DNA of 64,000 bases, taken from Bradyrhizobium sp. NAS96.2 (GTDB taxonomy: Bacteria; Pseudomonadota; Alphaproteobacteria; Rhizobiales; Xanthobacteraceae). This document shows positions 1 through 7,622 of the stretch, in pieces. The stretch spans positions 16,324-80,323 of the forward strand of contig NZ_LGHK01000037.1 of NCBI RefSeq assembly GCF_001908235.1. Reading direction: 5' to 3'. Position numbers and translations under genes: made by a program. Positions within the stretch are counted from its first letter, which is position 1; each line of letters opens with the position of its first letter. The notes under the pieces are model-generated. The model saw only the letters and a list, made by a program, of their open reading frames with translations. It made no database searches and was not told where the DNA came from.

Positions 1-606
1 CTCGGCGAGTTCCTTCGGCGTCACCCATTTGGAGATATCGGCCTTCGGCATCGCGGCGCGATTGGCGGCGGTGTCGATGATCGAGGGCAGCACCGCGTTG
101 ACCGTGACCTTGCCCTTCAGTTCGGCGGCGAGCGACTCGGTGAGGCGGTGCACGCCGGCCTTCGAGGCAGCATAGGGGCCCATGCCGGAGGCGGCCTGCA
201 AGGCGCCGAGTGCGCCGATATTGATGATGCGTCCGGCGCCCGATTTCGTGAGGTGCGGGATCGCGGCGCGCGATGTGTTGAAAGCGGTCATCACATTCAT
301 CGCATACATGCGCTGCCAGGTCACGGGATCGCCGTCGCTGACCGCCTCGAAGGTGAAGCCGCCGGCAATGTTGATCAGTGCGTCGAGCCGGCCGAAATGC
401 GCCGCCGCCTTGTCGATCGCAGCTGTCGCATGCGTGATGTCGGTGAGGTCGACGCCGCCGAGCTCGATACGGTCGGCCGTTGCCGCGAACTGCGAGGCCG
501 CATGATCAATGCCGGCGACGCGCGCGCCGCGCGCCAGGGCTTCTTCGGCGACCACCTTGCCAAGCGCGCCAAGGGCGCCGGTGATGACGATGACTTTTCC
601 GTTCAT
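1..606 (-). CDS. Short-chain dehydrogenase/reductase, 3' end outside window
   Basis: Reading the minus strand from the ATG at 606 gives an open frame that runs off the window edge, about 200 codons. The N-terminus carries the Rossmann cofactor motif TGALGALG (residues 9-16), then NIAG (79-82) and the catalytic YAASK (Tyr145, Lys149), the order seen in classical SDR oxidoreductases that use NAD(P)H. The substrate cannot be inferred; the specificity-determining C-terminus is missing. It is divergent from the SGNH hydrolase gene that starts near 731. Confidence 0.85.
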   Translation of the reverse strand, partial: MNGKVIVITGALGALGKVVAEEALARGARVAGIDHAASQFAATADRIELGGVDLTDITHATAAIDKAAAHFGRLDALINIAGGFTFEAVSDGDPVTWQRMYAMNVMTAFNTSRAAIPHLTKSGAGRIINIGALGALQAASGMGPYAASKAGVHRLTESLAAELKGKVTVNAVLPSIIDTAANRAAMPKADISKWVTPKELAE

Positions 607-730
607 GGCGGTCTCCGTATCAGCAACAGGCTGCCACCCACTATGATCAGGCGGATTTCATTTGCAATGCCGCCGATTTCATCTCCTACTGCGCGCATTC
701 ATCAGTTCATTCGCCTCAAGGATGTTTGCG

Positions 731-1438
731 ATGCCGACACCAAGGCCGTGCGAAACCCATCCCGAGCTCGTCAAGTTCAGTTACGGATTGCCGCATCTTG
801 CGCAGGCGCTCGCGCGCGAACGCAAGGTCAAGATCGTTGCCCTCGGATCATCATCGACCGCGGGAGCCGATAGAGTTCTCCCATTTCCGCCGCGGCTGGA
901 GATCCTATGGCGAAGCCAGAAGCAGTCCTTCGGCCGGATGATCGATATCGTCAACCGGGGGATCGGCGGGCAAGAGGCGCCGGAAGAGTTCTCGCGCATC
1001 GAGTCCGATGTCATCGCTGAAGCACCGGTGATGGTGATTTGGCAGGTCGGCACCAACGCCGTGTACAGGAACTACAACTTCGATCAGGTGCAAGCGACAT
1101 TCGAGGCAGGACTAGATGTGCTTGCCGCGCTGCCGTTGGACGTCGTTGTGATGGATTCGCAGTACACCCAGGCCATCATCGGCACGCCAGACGTGGTCAA
1201 GCTCGCCAACCAGTTCATGCCGATGATCGCCGACGTCGCTGCAAGCAGGAAAGTCAACCTGTTTCGCCGCTTTGCACTGATGAAGCAATGGGTCGATGCC
1301 GGAATTCCGCTCTCCGAACTCGATGACGGTGCGCAGGAGCATCTCCATACGAGCGAGTGGGCGACCGATTGCGTCACTCAAGCATTGCTTGGTGCGATCA
1401 ACGATGCAGTGGCACGCAGCGCAAATTCGTCGTCTTGA
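731..1438 (+). CDS. SGNH/GDSL-type hydrolase
   Basis: A 235-residue protein with features of SGNH hydrolases (esterases and acyl hydrolases): block I GSSST with the presumed nucleophile serine about 30 residues in, a GTNA block (block III Asn) and a late HTS..A segment that could provide the catalytic histidine. The frame is open upstream to 662, but the ATG at 731 has an AAGG motif at a sensible distance, while the ATG at 722 is too close to it. No signal peptide is evident, so it may be cytoplasmic. Substrate unknown. Confidence 0.65.
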   Translation: MPTPRPCETHPELVKFSYGLPHLAQALARERKVKIVALGSSSTAGADRVLPFPPRLEILWRSQKQSFGRMIDIVNRGIGGQEAPEEFSRIESDVIAEAPVMVIWQVGTNAVYRNYNFDQVQATFEAGLDVLAALPLDVVVMDSQYTQAIIGTPDVVKLANQFMPMIADVAASRKVNLFRRFALMKQWVDAGIPLSELDDGAQEHLHTSEWATDCVTQALLGAINDAVARSANSSS

Positions 1439-1552
1439 CTACGTAAGACTACGGGGGAAGGCCAGTTGGATAAAATTGGCGGCAGTTCTGTAAGTCGTTT
1501 GCAGAACCCTTTCCGTAGAAGCGGAACTCCAGCCACGGTAGGGGTTTTTGCA

Positions 1553-1759
1553 ATGGGAAATCTTCCGGATCACGGTTTACCGCTCGTTCAGCTTAAGGAA
1601 CAGCGGCGCGATCTCGTCGTAGCACTACAGAATCGCAAGGGGCCGGTGGGCAGTTGGGAATTGATGCAGATCGCGGCGATCCAGCAGGCCATCTCGGCCT
1701 TCGAGGACGTGATCGCCGATCTCGACGCAGAGCTCGAGCTCGAGGCCGCTGCGGCCTGA
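1553..1759 (+). CDS. Small conserved-type hypothetical protein (68 aa)
   Basis: Short acidic-ended helical protein (begins MGNLPDHGLP, ends in a Glu/Ala-rich tail), predicted to be a helical hairpin. The start at 1553 is preferred to the upstream 1466 start because AGGGG lies just upstream of it and the upstream extension has low-complexity, non-conserved character. No function recognised. It converges on the phosphatase gene, whose stop lies 10 bases away. Confidence 0.55.
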   Translation: MGNLPDHGLPLVQLKEQRRDLVVALQNRKGPVGSWELMQIAAIQQAISAFEDVIADLDAELELEAAAA

Positions 1760-1768
1760 ACGAACGGA

Positions 1769-2512
1769 TCAGGCCTGCAGATAGCGGCCTTCAAGCGCCT
1801 TGCGCTCGGCCGGGCCGAGCCCGAGGCCCTCGCGGAAATATCCGTCGAGGCCGCCATAGTCGGCATCGATCGCCGCGAACGACGCTTCCAGAAACGCCGC
1901 ACGTACGGTGCCGAGCACCTGCTTGACGTCATCGGGCAGCTCGGTGCTGTGGGCCGGATCGCGCTTGTAGTACCGGTTGGTCAGGAGATAGTCGTCCGCG
2001 ATCACCTGATCGGACACGCCGAGCGCGTGCAGGATCAGCGCGCAGGCAAAGCCAGTGCGATCCTTGCCCGCGGTGCAGTGGATCACCAGCGGCGCGCGGT
2101 CTTCAAGCAGATGGGCAAACAGGGTGCGATAGCGCGGCGTGTTGTCCTGCACGTAGCCGCGATAGGAGTCCCGCATCACGTCGATCGCGTCGGCTTCCGA
2201 GAGCTGACGGTCGCTGGCGATTTCACGCAGCGCGGCCACCACCGTCGGCTCGACCGGGAGCGAATGCACGGTCACGTCGCTCATGCCGCACAGCGCCTCG
2301 GCGCGCTCGGCGACGCCGCGGAAATCGAATGCGCTTCTGACCCCGAGGCCGCGCACCACGGCGACGTCCTGCTCGGTGAGATGCGCCAGATGGTTGGAGC
2401 GGAAGATCTGCCGCCAGCGCACCGTCCGGCCGTCACGCGTCTGGTAGCCGCCGAGGTCGCGAAAATTGCTGGCGCCGGCGAGGTTGAGGTGACGGGCAGG
2501 GGCTTCTGACAT
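1769..2512 (-). CDS. Tyrosine-protein phosphatase (Y_phosphatase3 type)
   Basis: A 247-residue protein with the protein tyrosine phosphatase loop HCTAGKDRTG (Cys146 and Arg152, the C-x5-R signature) and the N-terminal NFRDLGGY motif (residues 16-23) typical of bacterial IphP-like dual-specificity phosphatases. No signal peptide is seen, so it probably acts in the cytoplasm on phosphotyrosine or phosphoinositide-like substrates. It stands alone between convergent and divergent neighbours. Family assignment is secure; the physiological substrate is unknown. Confidence 0.88.
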   Translation of the reverse strand: MSEAPARHLNLAGASNFRDLGGYQTRDGRTVRWRQIFRSNHLAHLTEQDVAVVRGLGVRSAFDFRGVAERAEALCGMSDVTVHSLPVEPTVVAALREIASDRQLSEADAIDVMRDSYRGYVQDNTPRYRTLFAHLLEDRAPLVIHCTAGKDRTGFACALILHALGVSDQVIADDYLLTNRYYKRDPAHSTELPDDVKQVLGTVRAAFLEASFAAIDADYGGLDGYFREGLGLGPAERKALEGRYLQA

Positions 2513-2596
2513 CGGCGGGCCTGTTGCAGCTGATAAGGTCTTGGCGCAGGAGTATCGGCGCAGACAGGTCTATAACCGGCCTCTCGGGGGGAGAAT

Positions 2597-2908
2597 ATGA
2601 CTTATCGCAGGGGCGCCATTCTCATCGGCGCAATTCTTTTCGAGGTTTTTGGTTCCTCGGCGGCACGGGCGCAGTCCGCCTTCCGGAATTATCGCTGTGC
2701 CGACGGCACGCAGTTCATTGCGGCGTTCTTCAATGGTGACACGCGCGCGCATCTGCAACTCGACGGCAAGGCGGTGACGTTGACGAAGCGGCTGTCGCTG
2801 ACCGGCACGCGTTACAAAGGCAGCGGCGTCACGCTCGAGATCTCGCGGGCTGGGCTGACCAGGCTGCGGCATGCGAAGCGGCCGGTGACGGCCTGTGAGC
2901 TGGCATGA
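2597..2908 (+). CDS. MliC-like C-type lysozyme inhibitor, exported
   Basis: A 103-residue protein with a signal peptide (hydrophobic stretch residues 7-18, cleavage after ARAQ) followed by an MliC-type domain: YRCADG near the start of the mature protein, a central YKGSG segment and a closing cysteine (TAC) that would pair with the first. MliC/PliC proteins bind host or competitor c-type lysozyme in the periplasm or at the outer membrane. No lipobox is present, so this is a soluble periplasmic form. A hairpin terminator follows at once. Confidence 0.72.
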   Translation: MTYRRGAILIGAILFEVFGSSAARAQSAFRNYRCADGTQFIAAFFNGDTRAHLQLDGKAVTLTKRLSLTGTRYKGSGVTLEISRAGLTRLRHAKRPVTACELA

Positions 2909-2910
2909 AA

Positions 2911-2943
2911 AAAGGGCCGAAACGCTTCGTTCCGACCCTCTCT
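2911..2943 (+). terminator. Hairpin terminator after MliC-like gene
   Basis: Stem GGGCCGAAACG / CGTTCCGACCC with a CTT loop, containing two G-U type pairs, followed by a T-rich tract; preceded by an A run, so it could work in both directions. Confidence 0.6.
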
Positions 2944-2998
2944 TACTGTTCTGCCGTTGTCTGACGTTTGTGCGTCACGCCTCTTCGCCCGATCGACA

Positions 2999-3199
2999 TC
3001 AGTGATCGCGGCTCGGCTTGGCGTCGTCGATAGCGGCCTGGTGGTACCAGCTCTCGCTGCATGCCGAGGTCTCGACTTCAGCGGCAAGATCGCGCGCCGT
3101 CCGCGCTTCGCCATAGCGGCGCCCGCCGAGAGCCGCGCGGCCCCCTGCCGGGAATTGATAGATCGTTGCCGATCCCTGATTTTGGCCCGTGGTGATCAT
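2999..3199 (-). CDS. DUF2735-like small protein
   Basis: A 66-residue hydrophilic protein with the SATIYQFPAGGRAAL segment near the N-terminus that I associate with the rhizobial DUF2735 family, commonly found next to glnII. Start ATG at 3199 is supported by a strong AAAGGAG seven bases upstream. It is divergent from glnII across a 539-base gap, which suggests a link to nitrogen assimilation, but no biochemical role is known to me. Family assignment rests on the motif and the neighbour. Confidence 0.6.
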   Translation of the reverse strand: MITTGQNQGSATIYQFPAGGRAALGGRRYGEARTARDLAAEVETSACSESWYHQAAIDDAKPSRDH

Positions 3200-3738
3200 G
3201 TCAAAGTCTCCTTTGGCCGGTGCGAGCCTCCATGGTGCGCCCGACTCATTCGTGTGCGGTTACCGTGCTTTCAACATCGGTCCGGGCCTGGCAGGGTGCA
3301 AGTGACCAAGAAATAGTCATGCTTTGTATAATTAGTAGGCAAATCTGGGTTTGCTTCCTGTGAGGCAGGGGGCGGCTGATCAACGCTTGGGCCGAGGCAA
3401 TGGTTGCCAGGCACCCGATGTTTGGACACGGACTGTCACATGACGCTGCCGCGGCATTAATCGGCGGATGGTGCCGTAGTCGAATTTGCTGCAGAAACGG
3501 GCGGCGGAGGGGGCGGAGAGAAGATTTTGGCTGACGGCGGCGCATGCCAGCCGCGCTGCTTTGTCGCAGCTAAAAATGCGATGTGCGCTGTGGACATCCG
3601 CAGGCTCGGCGGTGCCGCAGTGCAGCGACTGGCATTTTAATTGCTTAGTAAGAGCCGGCCGATGGTGGCCGGGTACGCGTGCGGCGGCCGACTGGCTTTC
3701 GGTTCCTCACGGTTTTGCATCATCAACAGAGAGGTTCA
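3200..3738. promoter_or_regulatory. Intergenic control region between DUF2735-like gene and glnII
   Basis: A 539-base gap with no convincing gene; reading frames inside it lack ribosome-binding sites. Its right end holds the sigma-54 promoter of glnII (listed separately). I looked for paired NtrC sites of the GCAC-N-GTGC type upstream of it and did not find a convincing pair by eye. Confidence 0.6.
3630..3644 (+). promoter_or_regulatory. Sigma-54 (-24/-12) promoter of glnII
   Basis: TGGCAT-N5-TTGC matches the RpoN consensus TGGCAC-N5-TTGC at all positions but one, with exact spacing. It lies about 95 bases upstream of the glnII ATG, giving a leader of about 80 bases. glnII of Bradyrhizobium is known to be transcribed from an NtrC/RpoN-dependent promoter under nitrogen limitation, so this site is expected. 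Confidence 0.85.
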
Positions 3739-4773
3739 ATGACCAAGTACAAGCTGGAGTATATCTGGCTCGACGGATATACGCCGACGCCGAGCCTGCG
3801 CGGTAAGACGCAGATCAAGGAATTCGCGTCGTTCCCGACCCTCGAACAGCTTCCGCTGTGGGGCTTTGACGGTTCGTCCACCCAGCAGGCTGAAGGCCAC
3901 AGCTCTGACTGCGTGCTGAAGCCGGTCGCCTGCTATCCCGACGCCGCGCGCGAGAACGGCGTGCTGGTGATGTGCGAAGTCATGATGCCCGATGGCAAGA
4001 CGCCGCACGTGTCCAACAAGCGCGCCACCATCCTGGATGACGACGGCGCCTGGTTCGGCTTCGAGCAGGAATACTTCTTCTACAAGGACGGCCGTCCGCT
4101 CGGCTTCCCGGGCGAGGGCTATCCGGCTCCGCAGGGCCCGTACTACACCGGCGTCGGCTACAAGAACGTCGGCAGCGTCGCCCGCAAGATCGTGGAAGAG
4201 CATCTCAATCTCTGCCTCGCCGCCGGCATCAACCACGAAGGCATCAACGCCGAAGTGGCGAAGGGCCAGTGGGAATTCCAGATCTTCGGCAAGGGCTCCA
4301 AGACTGCTGCCGACCAGATGTGGATGGCTCGCTACCTGATGCTGCGCCTCACCGAGAGCTACGGCATCGATATCGAATTCCACTGCAAGCCGCTCGGCGA
4401 CACCGACTGGAACGGCTCGGGCATGCACGCCAACTTCTCGACCAAGTACATGCGCGAAGTCGGCGGCAAGGAGTACTTCGAGAAGCTGATGGGCGCCTTC
4501 GAGAAGAACCTGATGGACCACATCGCCGTCTACGGCCCGGACAACGACAAGCGTCTGACCGGCAAGCACGAGACCGCGCCGTGGAACAAGTTCAGCTATG
4601 GCGTGGCTGACCGTGGTGCGTCGATCCGCGTGCCGCACTCCTTCGTCAACAATGGCTACAAGGGTTATCTGGAAGACCGCCGCCCGAACTCCCAAGGCGA
4701 CCCCTACCAGATCGCTTCGCAGATCCTGAAGACGATCTCCGAGGTCCCGACCGGCGCCAAGGCTGCAGCTTAG
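3739..4773 (+). CDS. glnII: Glutamine synthetase II (eukaryotic type)
   Basis: Catalyses ATP-dependent formation of glutamine from glutamate and ammonium. The 344-residue length and the start MTKYKLEYIWLDGY are typical of the rhizobial GSII, much shorter than bacterial GSI. Visible family signatures are the beta-grasp segment WGFDGSST, the catalytic-domain FGFEQEYF, and the glutamate/ammonium-site segments around AGINHEGINAEV, WNGSGMHANFST and SYGVADRGASIRVP. GSII has no GSI-type adenylylation site. The ATG at 3739 (GAGG upstream) is used rather than the longer frame from 3679. Preceded by a sigma-54 promoter and followed by a strong terminator. Confidence 0.98.
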   Translation: MTKYKLEYIWLDGYTPTPSLRGKTQIKEFASFPTLEQLPLWGFDGSSTQQAEGHSSDCVLKPVACYPDAARENGVLVMCEVMMPDGKTPHVSNKRATILDDDGAWFGFEQEYFFYKDGRPLGFPGEGYPAPQGPYYTGVGYKNVGSVARKIVEEHLNLCLAAGINHEGINAEVAKGQWEFQIFGKGSKTAADQMWMARYLMLRLTESYGIDIEFHCKPLGDTDWNGSGMHANFSTKYMREVGGKEYFEKLMGAFEKNLMDHIAVYGPDNDKRLTGKHETAPWNKFSYGVADRGASIRVPHSFVNNGYKGYLEDRRPNSQGDPYQIASQILKTISEVPTGAKAAA

Positions 4774-4820
4774 GTGGCTGCAGCTTAGGTGGCTGCAGCT
4801 TAAGTGGCTGCGGCTTAAGC
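4761..4820 (+). repeat. Four 15-bp tandem copies spanning the glnII stop codon
   Basis: Two identical copies of GGCTGCAGCTTAGGT, then two with one to three changes. The first copy contains the last Ala codons and the TAG stop of glnII. As the unit is 15 bases, each copy repeats the Ala-Ala-stop frame. Confidence 0.9.
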
Positions 4821-4859
4821 AGCTTCCGGAGCCGGATGGAGCCATCCGGTACCGCAATC

Positions 4860-4900
4860 GGGTCCGCCAGGGCGACTGCCTTGGCGGACCCTTGCTTTTT
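4860..4900 (+). terminator. Rho-independent terminator of glnII
   Basis: Near-perfect inverted repeat GGGTCCGCCA(AG) ... TGGCGGACCC with a short loop, followed by TTGCTTTTT. It closes the glnII transcription unit about 90 bases after the stop. Confidence 0.85.
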
Positions 4901-5000
4901 AACCAAAGTGTTTGCGGGCAGCTTGCCGCCGAAAGCGGTTTCGCTGCGTTATGAACCGCGCTAGATAACGATTGCATCTTGGCTGCCGGGGACACGGCGC

Positions 5001-5705
5001 TTGTTTGAAGGGTTTTACAAGGTCCGGTTCGAACTGGGCGGCGCCGTCGGCCGCAGCGTGATGTATGTCGGCGACGGCAAGATGCTGGGCGGCAACTCGG
5101 CCTTCGCCCATATCGGCACCTACGAAAAACGCGGTGACGAGGTTGCGGTCGAGATCCAGACCGTCCGCCACAACCCTGATCCGAACTACCGCGCGATGGC
5201 CGGCACCGATGACGCGACGCTCATTGCAAAGGGGGCGCCCGATGGCGAGCTCTATCGTTTTAGGGGCGAGCTGAAGGAATTGCCCGGCGTGCCGTTCCAG
5301 TCGGTGATGACGCCGATCACCGAGGACGAAGTCCCGATCGCCGGCGGCGTCGGCGAGGGCGGCATCGTCGACGGGCTCTATTCGATCGACATCCGCGTGC
5401 TCGACGGGGTCGACGGCGGCCTCACCGGCGTGATGCTGCTGAACAACGGCCGCATCCTCGGCGGCGATGCGTTCTTCTACTATCTCGGCACCTACACCTC
5501 CGAGAAGGGCCGCTGGAAGGGCCAGATCCTCAACCAGGAGCACACCTCGGCGATGGGCGAGAACCCGATCTTCGGCGGCCATGAGGTCGGTATCGGCTTC
5601 GCCGGCACCTGCGATGCGGAGGGCGCCGTGCTCGAAGCGACTGCACTTGCCGGCAAGCGCAGCCTCCGTCTGACCGCAGCGCTCAAGCTGATGCGACGGG
5701 CGTAA
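5001..5705 (+). CDS. Tandem GrlR-domain protein 1 (234 aa), TTG start
   Basis: The protein has two copies of a beta-rich module: residues 4-50 (GFYKV...GDGKMLGGNSAF..IGTY) and 122-170 (GLYSI...NGRILGGDAFFYYLGTY). This pattern (G-[FL]-Y-x, then D/N-G-[KR]-x-x-G-G-[ND]) is that of the GrlR family, first described as the LEE type III secretion repressor of enteropathogens. The only upstream start is TTG at 5001, three codons before GFYKV, which aligns with the GTG start of the paralogue at 16616. Five bases separate its stop from the next gene, so they are probably co-transcribed. Role in this organism unknown. Confidence 0.72.
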   Translation: MFEGFYKVRFELGGAVGRSVMYVGDGKMLGGNSAFAHIGTYEKRGDEVAVEIQTVRHNPDPNYRAMAGTDDATLIAKGAPDGELYRFRGELKELPGVPFQSVMTPITEDEVPIAGGVGEGGIVDGLYSIDIRVLDGVDGGLTGVMLLNNGRILGGDAFFYYLGTYTSEKGRWKGQILNQEHTSAMGENPIFGGHEVGIGFAGTCDAEGAVLEATALAGKRSLRLTAALKLMRRA

Positions 5706-5710
5706 GCGGG

Positions 5711-6397
5711 ATGGACCATTCGGTTCGGGTGCTCTCGACGCTGGCGCTGAAGGGCGCGGTCGCGCGCCTCGCCGCGGCCTACCACGCGGCAAGCGGCGTT
5801 GCGATCGATGCCGATTTTGCGCCGACGCTGGCGTTGCTCGAACGCCTGCGCGAGGGCGAAGTCGCCGATGTCGTGATCCTGACCCGCGAAGGCCTCGACG
5901 AGATGGTCGGCGAGGTGCGCGTTGCGCGGGACAGTGCAGTCAATCTCGCGCGCTCCTATGTCGGCGTCGCGGTGAAGGCGGGGGCTGCGCATCCCGACAT
6001 CGCGAGCGAAGCCGCATTGCGTGAGGCTTTGCTCGGGGCGCGGGCAGTGGCCTATTCGCGGCTCGGCGCCAGCGGCATCCTGTTCGCGCAGCTGATCGCG
6101 CGTCTCGGCATCGCGGAGGCGATCAACGCGCGCGCGGTGATCATTCCCATGGGTTTCACCGCGGAAAAGCTCGTTACCGGCGAGGCTGACCTTGCGATCC
6201 AGCAGATCAGCGAGTTGAAGCAGGTCGACGGCATCGAGGTGGTTGGACCAATTCCCCTCAATTTGCAGACGCCGGCGGTGTTCTCGGCAGGCCGCATGAC
6301 GGCCTCGCAGCGCGCCGCGGCCGCCGAGCATCTGCTGCGCTATCTGTGGTCACCTGAGGTCGCGCCGGTGCTGCGTGAGACCGGACTCGAGCCTTGA
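5711..6397 (+). CDS. ModA-like substrate-binding domain protein without signal peptide
   Basis: A 228-residue protein resembling the periplasmic molybdate/anion-binding fold (PBP type 2): N-terminal strand VRVLSTLALKGAV, DADFAPT, the central VAVKAGAAHPDI segment and the late LVTGEADLAIQQISEL. No secretion signal is present, unlike transport-linked ModA proteins, so it may act as an intracellular ligand sensor. No permease or ATPase gene is adjacent. Located 5 bases after the GrlR-domain gene, implying an operon. Confidence 0.72.
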   Translation: MDHSVRVLSTLALKGAVARLAAAYHAASGVAIDADFAPTLALLERLREGEVADVVILTREGLDEMVGEVRVARDSAVNLARSYVGVAVKAGAAHPDIASEAALREALLGARAVAYSRLGASGILFAQLIARLGIAEAINARAVIIPMGFTAEKLVTGEADLAIQQISELKQVDGIEVVGPIPLNLQTPAVFSAGRMTASQRAAAAEHLLRYLWSPEVAPVLRETGLEP

Positions 6398-6429
6398 ATT
6401 TGCCTGCACCGCGACGCAACCTGCCGCCC

Positions 6430-7248
6430 ATGTCCAAATCTCTCCAAGTCTTTGTCGTCATCGCAGCGCTGGCCGCGCCCGTGCTCGCCCACGCGCAATC
6501 GGCCGACCTCGTGCTGTGCGACCGGCTCGCCGCCGATCCCTCTGATCCCGACAAGCCGGCCGACGTGAAGGGCGTGCCCGAGATCGCGTCGGCGGATATC
6601 GCGACCGCGATCAAGTATTGCGCGGTGGCGGCAAAGTCGTCGCGTCGTGCGATGTATGAGCTCGGCCGCGCCTATGCCGCCAATCGGCAGACCGGAGAAG
6701 CCGCAAGTGCCTGGCGCAAGGCGGCCGACAAGGGCTCGACATCGGCGATGGTCGAGCTCGGCGTGCTCTATGGCAACGGCACCGGCGTCGCCAAAGACGA
6801 GGCGCAGGCGCGCAAATTGTTCGAGCGCGCGGCGCAGGCCGGCAATGCGCGCGGCGTCAGCAACCTTGCGGCGCTCGGCGGCAGCACGGCGTCCGATCCC
6901 GCACGTGCGCGCGAACTGCTCGCCAAATCCGCGGAGACCAATGCCGAAGCGCAGTACCAGCTCGGCATGATGCTGGCCGAAGGCAAGGGCGGCACGCAGG
7001 ACGATGCCGGCGCGCGGGCGCTGTTCGAGAAGGCGGCAGCGCAGAACCATCCCGGTGCGCTGGAGCGGATGGGCGCGTTCGCGCAGGCCGGCCGCGGCGG
7101 ACCGAAGGATAGCGATGCGGCCAAGGCCTATTACGAGCGCGCCGCCGCGCTCGGCGACGAGGATGCCAAGAAGGCGTTGGAACGGGCGCGCTGTCCGTAC
7201 GTGATCAAGGACAAACGCGGCAACGCCGTGACCAACCTCTGCTTCTAG
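6430..7248 (+). CDS. Exported Sel1-repeat (TPR-like) protein
   Basis: 272 residues. A signal peptide (MSKSLQVFVVIAALAAPVLA, cleavage after AHA) is followed by at least four Sel1-like repeats of about 36 residues with the A-x-x-x-L-G-x-x-Y/M and A-x-x-L/Y-F/Y-x-x-A-A pattern. Such proteins are periplasmic scaffolds for protein-protein contacts. The ATG at 6430 is preferred to the TTG at 6394, which overlaps the previous stop but would place residues before the signal peptide. Probably the last gene of the GrlR/ModA-like operon. Confidence 0.85.
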   Translation: MSKSLQVFVVIAALAAPVLAHAQSADLVLCDRLAADPSDPDKPADVKGVPEIASADIATAIKYCAVAAKSSRRAMYELGRAYAANRQTGEAASAWRKAADKGSTSAMVELGVLYGNGTGVAKDEAQARKLFERAAQAGNARGVSNLAALGGSTASDPARARELLAKSAETNAEAQYQLGMMLAEGKGGTQDDAGARALFEKAAAQNHPGALERMGAFAQAGRGGPKDSDAAKAYYERAAALGDEDAKKALERARCPYVIKDKRGNAVTNLCF

Positions 7249-7303
7249 GAACGCTCGTGCGCGCACGTCGTTGACATGCGAAGGGCATTGGCGAGGCGAT
7301 GTC

Positions 7304-7453
7304 ATGATCCGCAAGCTGCGTTCCGGCGAGTACCGGCTGTATTCCCGCAAGGTCAATCCGAAGACCGGCAAGCGCCGCAATCTCGGTACCTTCAAGTCGC
7401 GCGCGGCGGCGGAGAAGCACGAGCGCGACGTGCAGTACTTCAAGCGGCACTAG
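7304..7453 (+). CDS. Small basic protein (49 aa)
   Basis: Very basic peptide starting MIRKLRSGEYRLYSRK, with the segment TGKRRNLGTFKSRAAAEKHERDVQYFKRH resembling the small three-stranded Arm/AP2-like DNA-binding folds. The ATG at 7304 is chosen over 7271 because GAGG lies before it and the family-like part begins there. Function unknown; too short for a reliable family call. Confidence 0.6.
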   Translation: MIRKLRSGEYRLYSRKVNPKTGKRRNLGTFKSRAAAEKHERDVQYFKRH

Positions 7454-7622
7454 TAGGGTGCGTACTCATAAATGTCCGCTTCGCTCCGATACCGACCGCC
7501 TTTGTGCAACCGCAGCAAATGTCGTGATGGGCCAAAATCGGAAATTGAAGTTATGCGATGATCCGGTTCTTAGGCATAGCCCGTCGCGGTCCATTAGTTC
7601 CTTGTAGAGTGTGGCTAGGCGC

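Noticed and set aside
3736..4995. 419-codon minus-strand frame over glnII
   Set aside because: Antisense shadow of glnII, ending in the tandem repeat.
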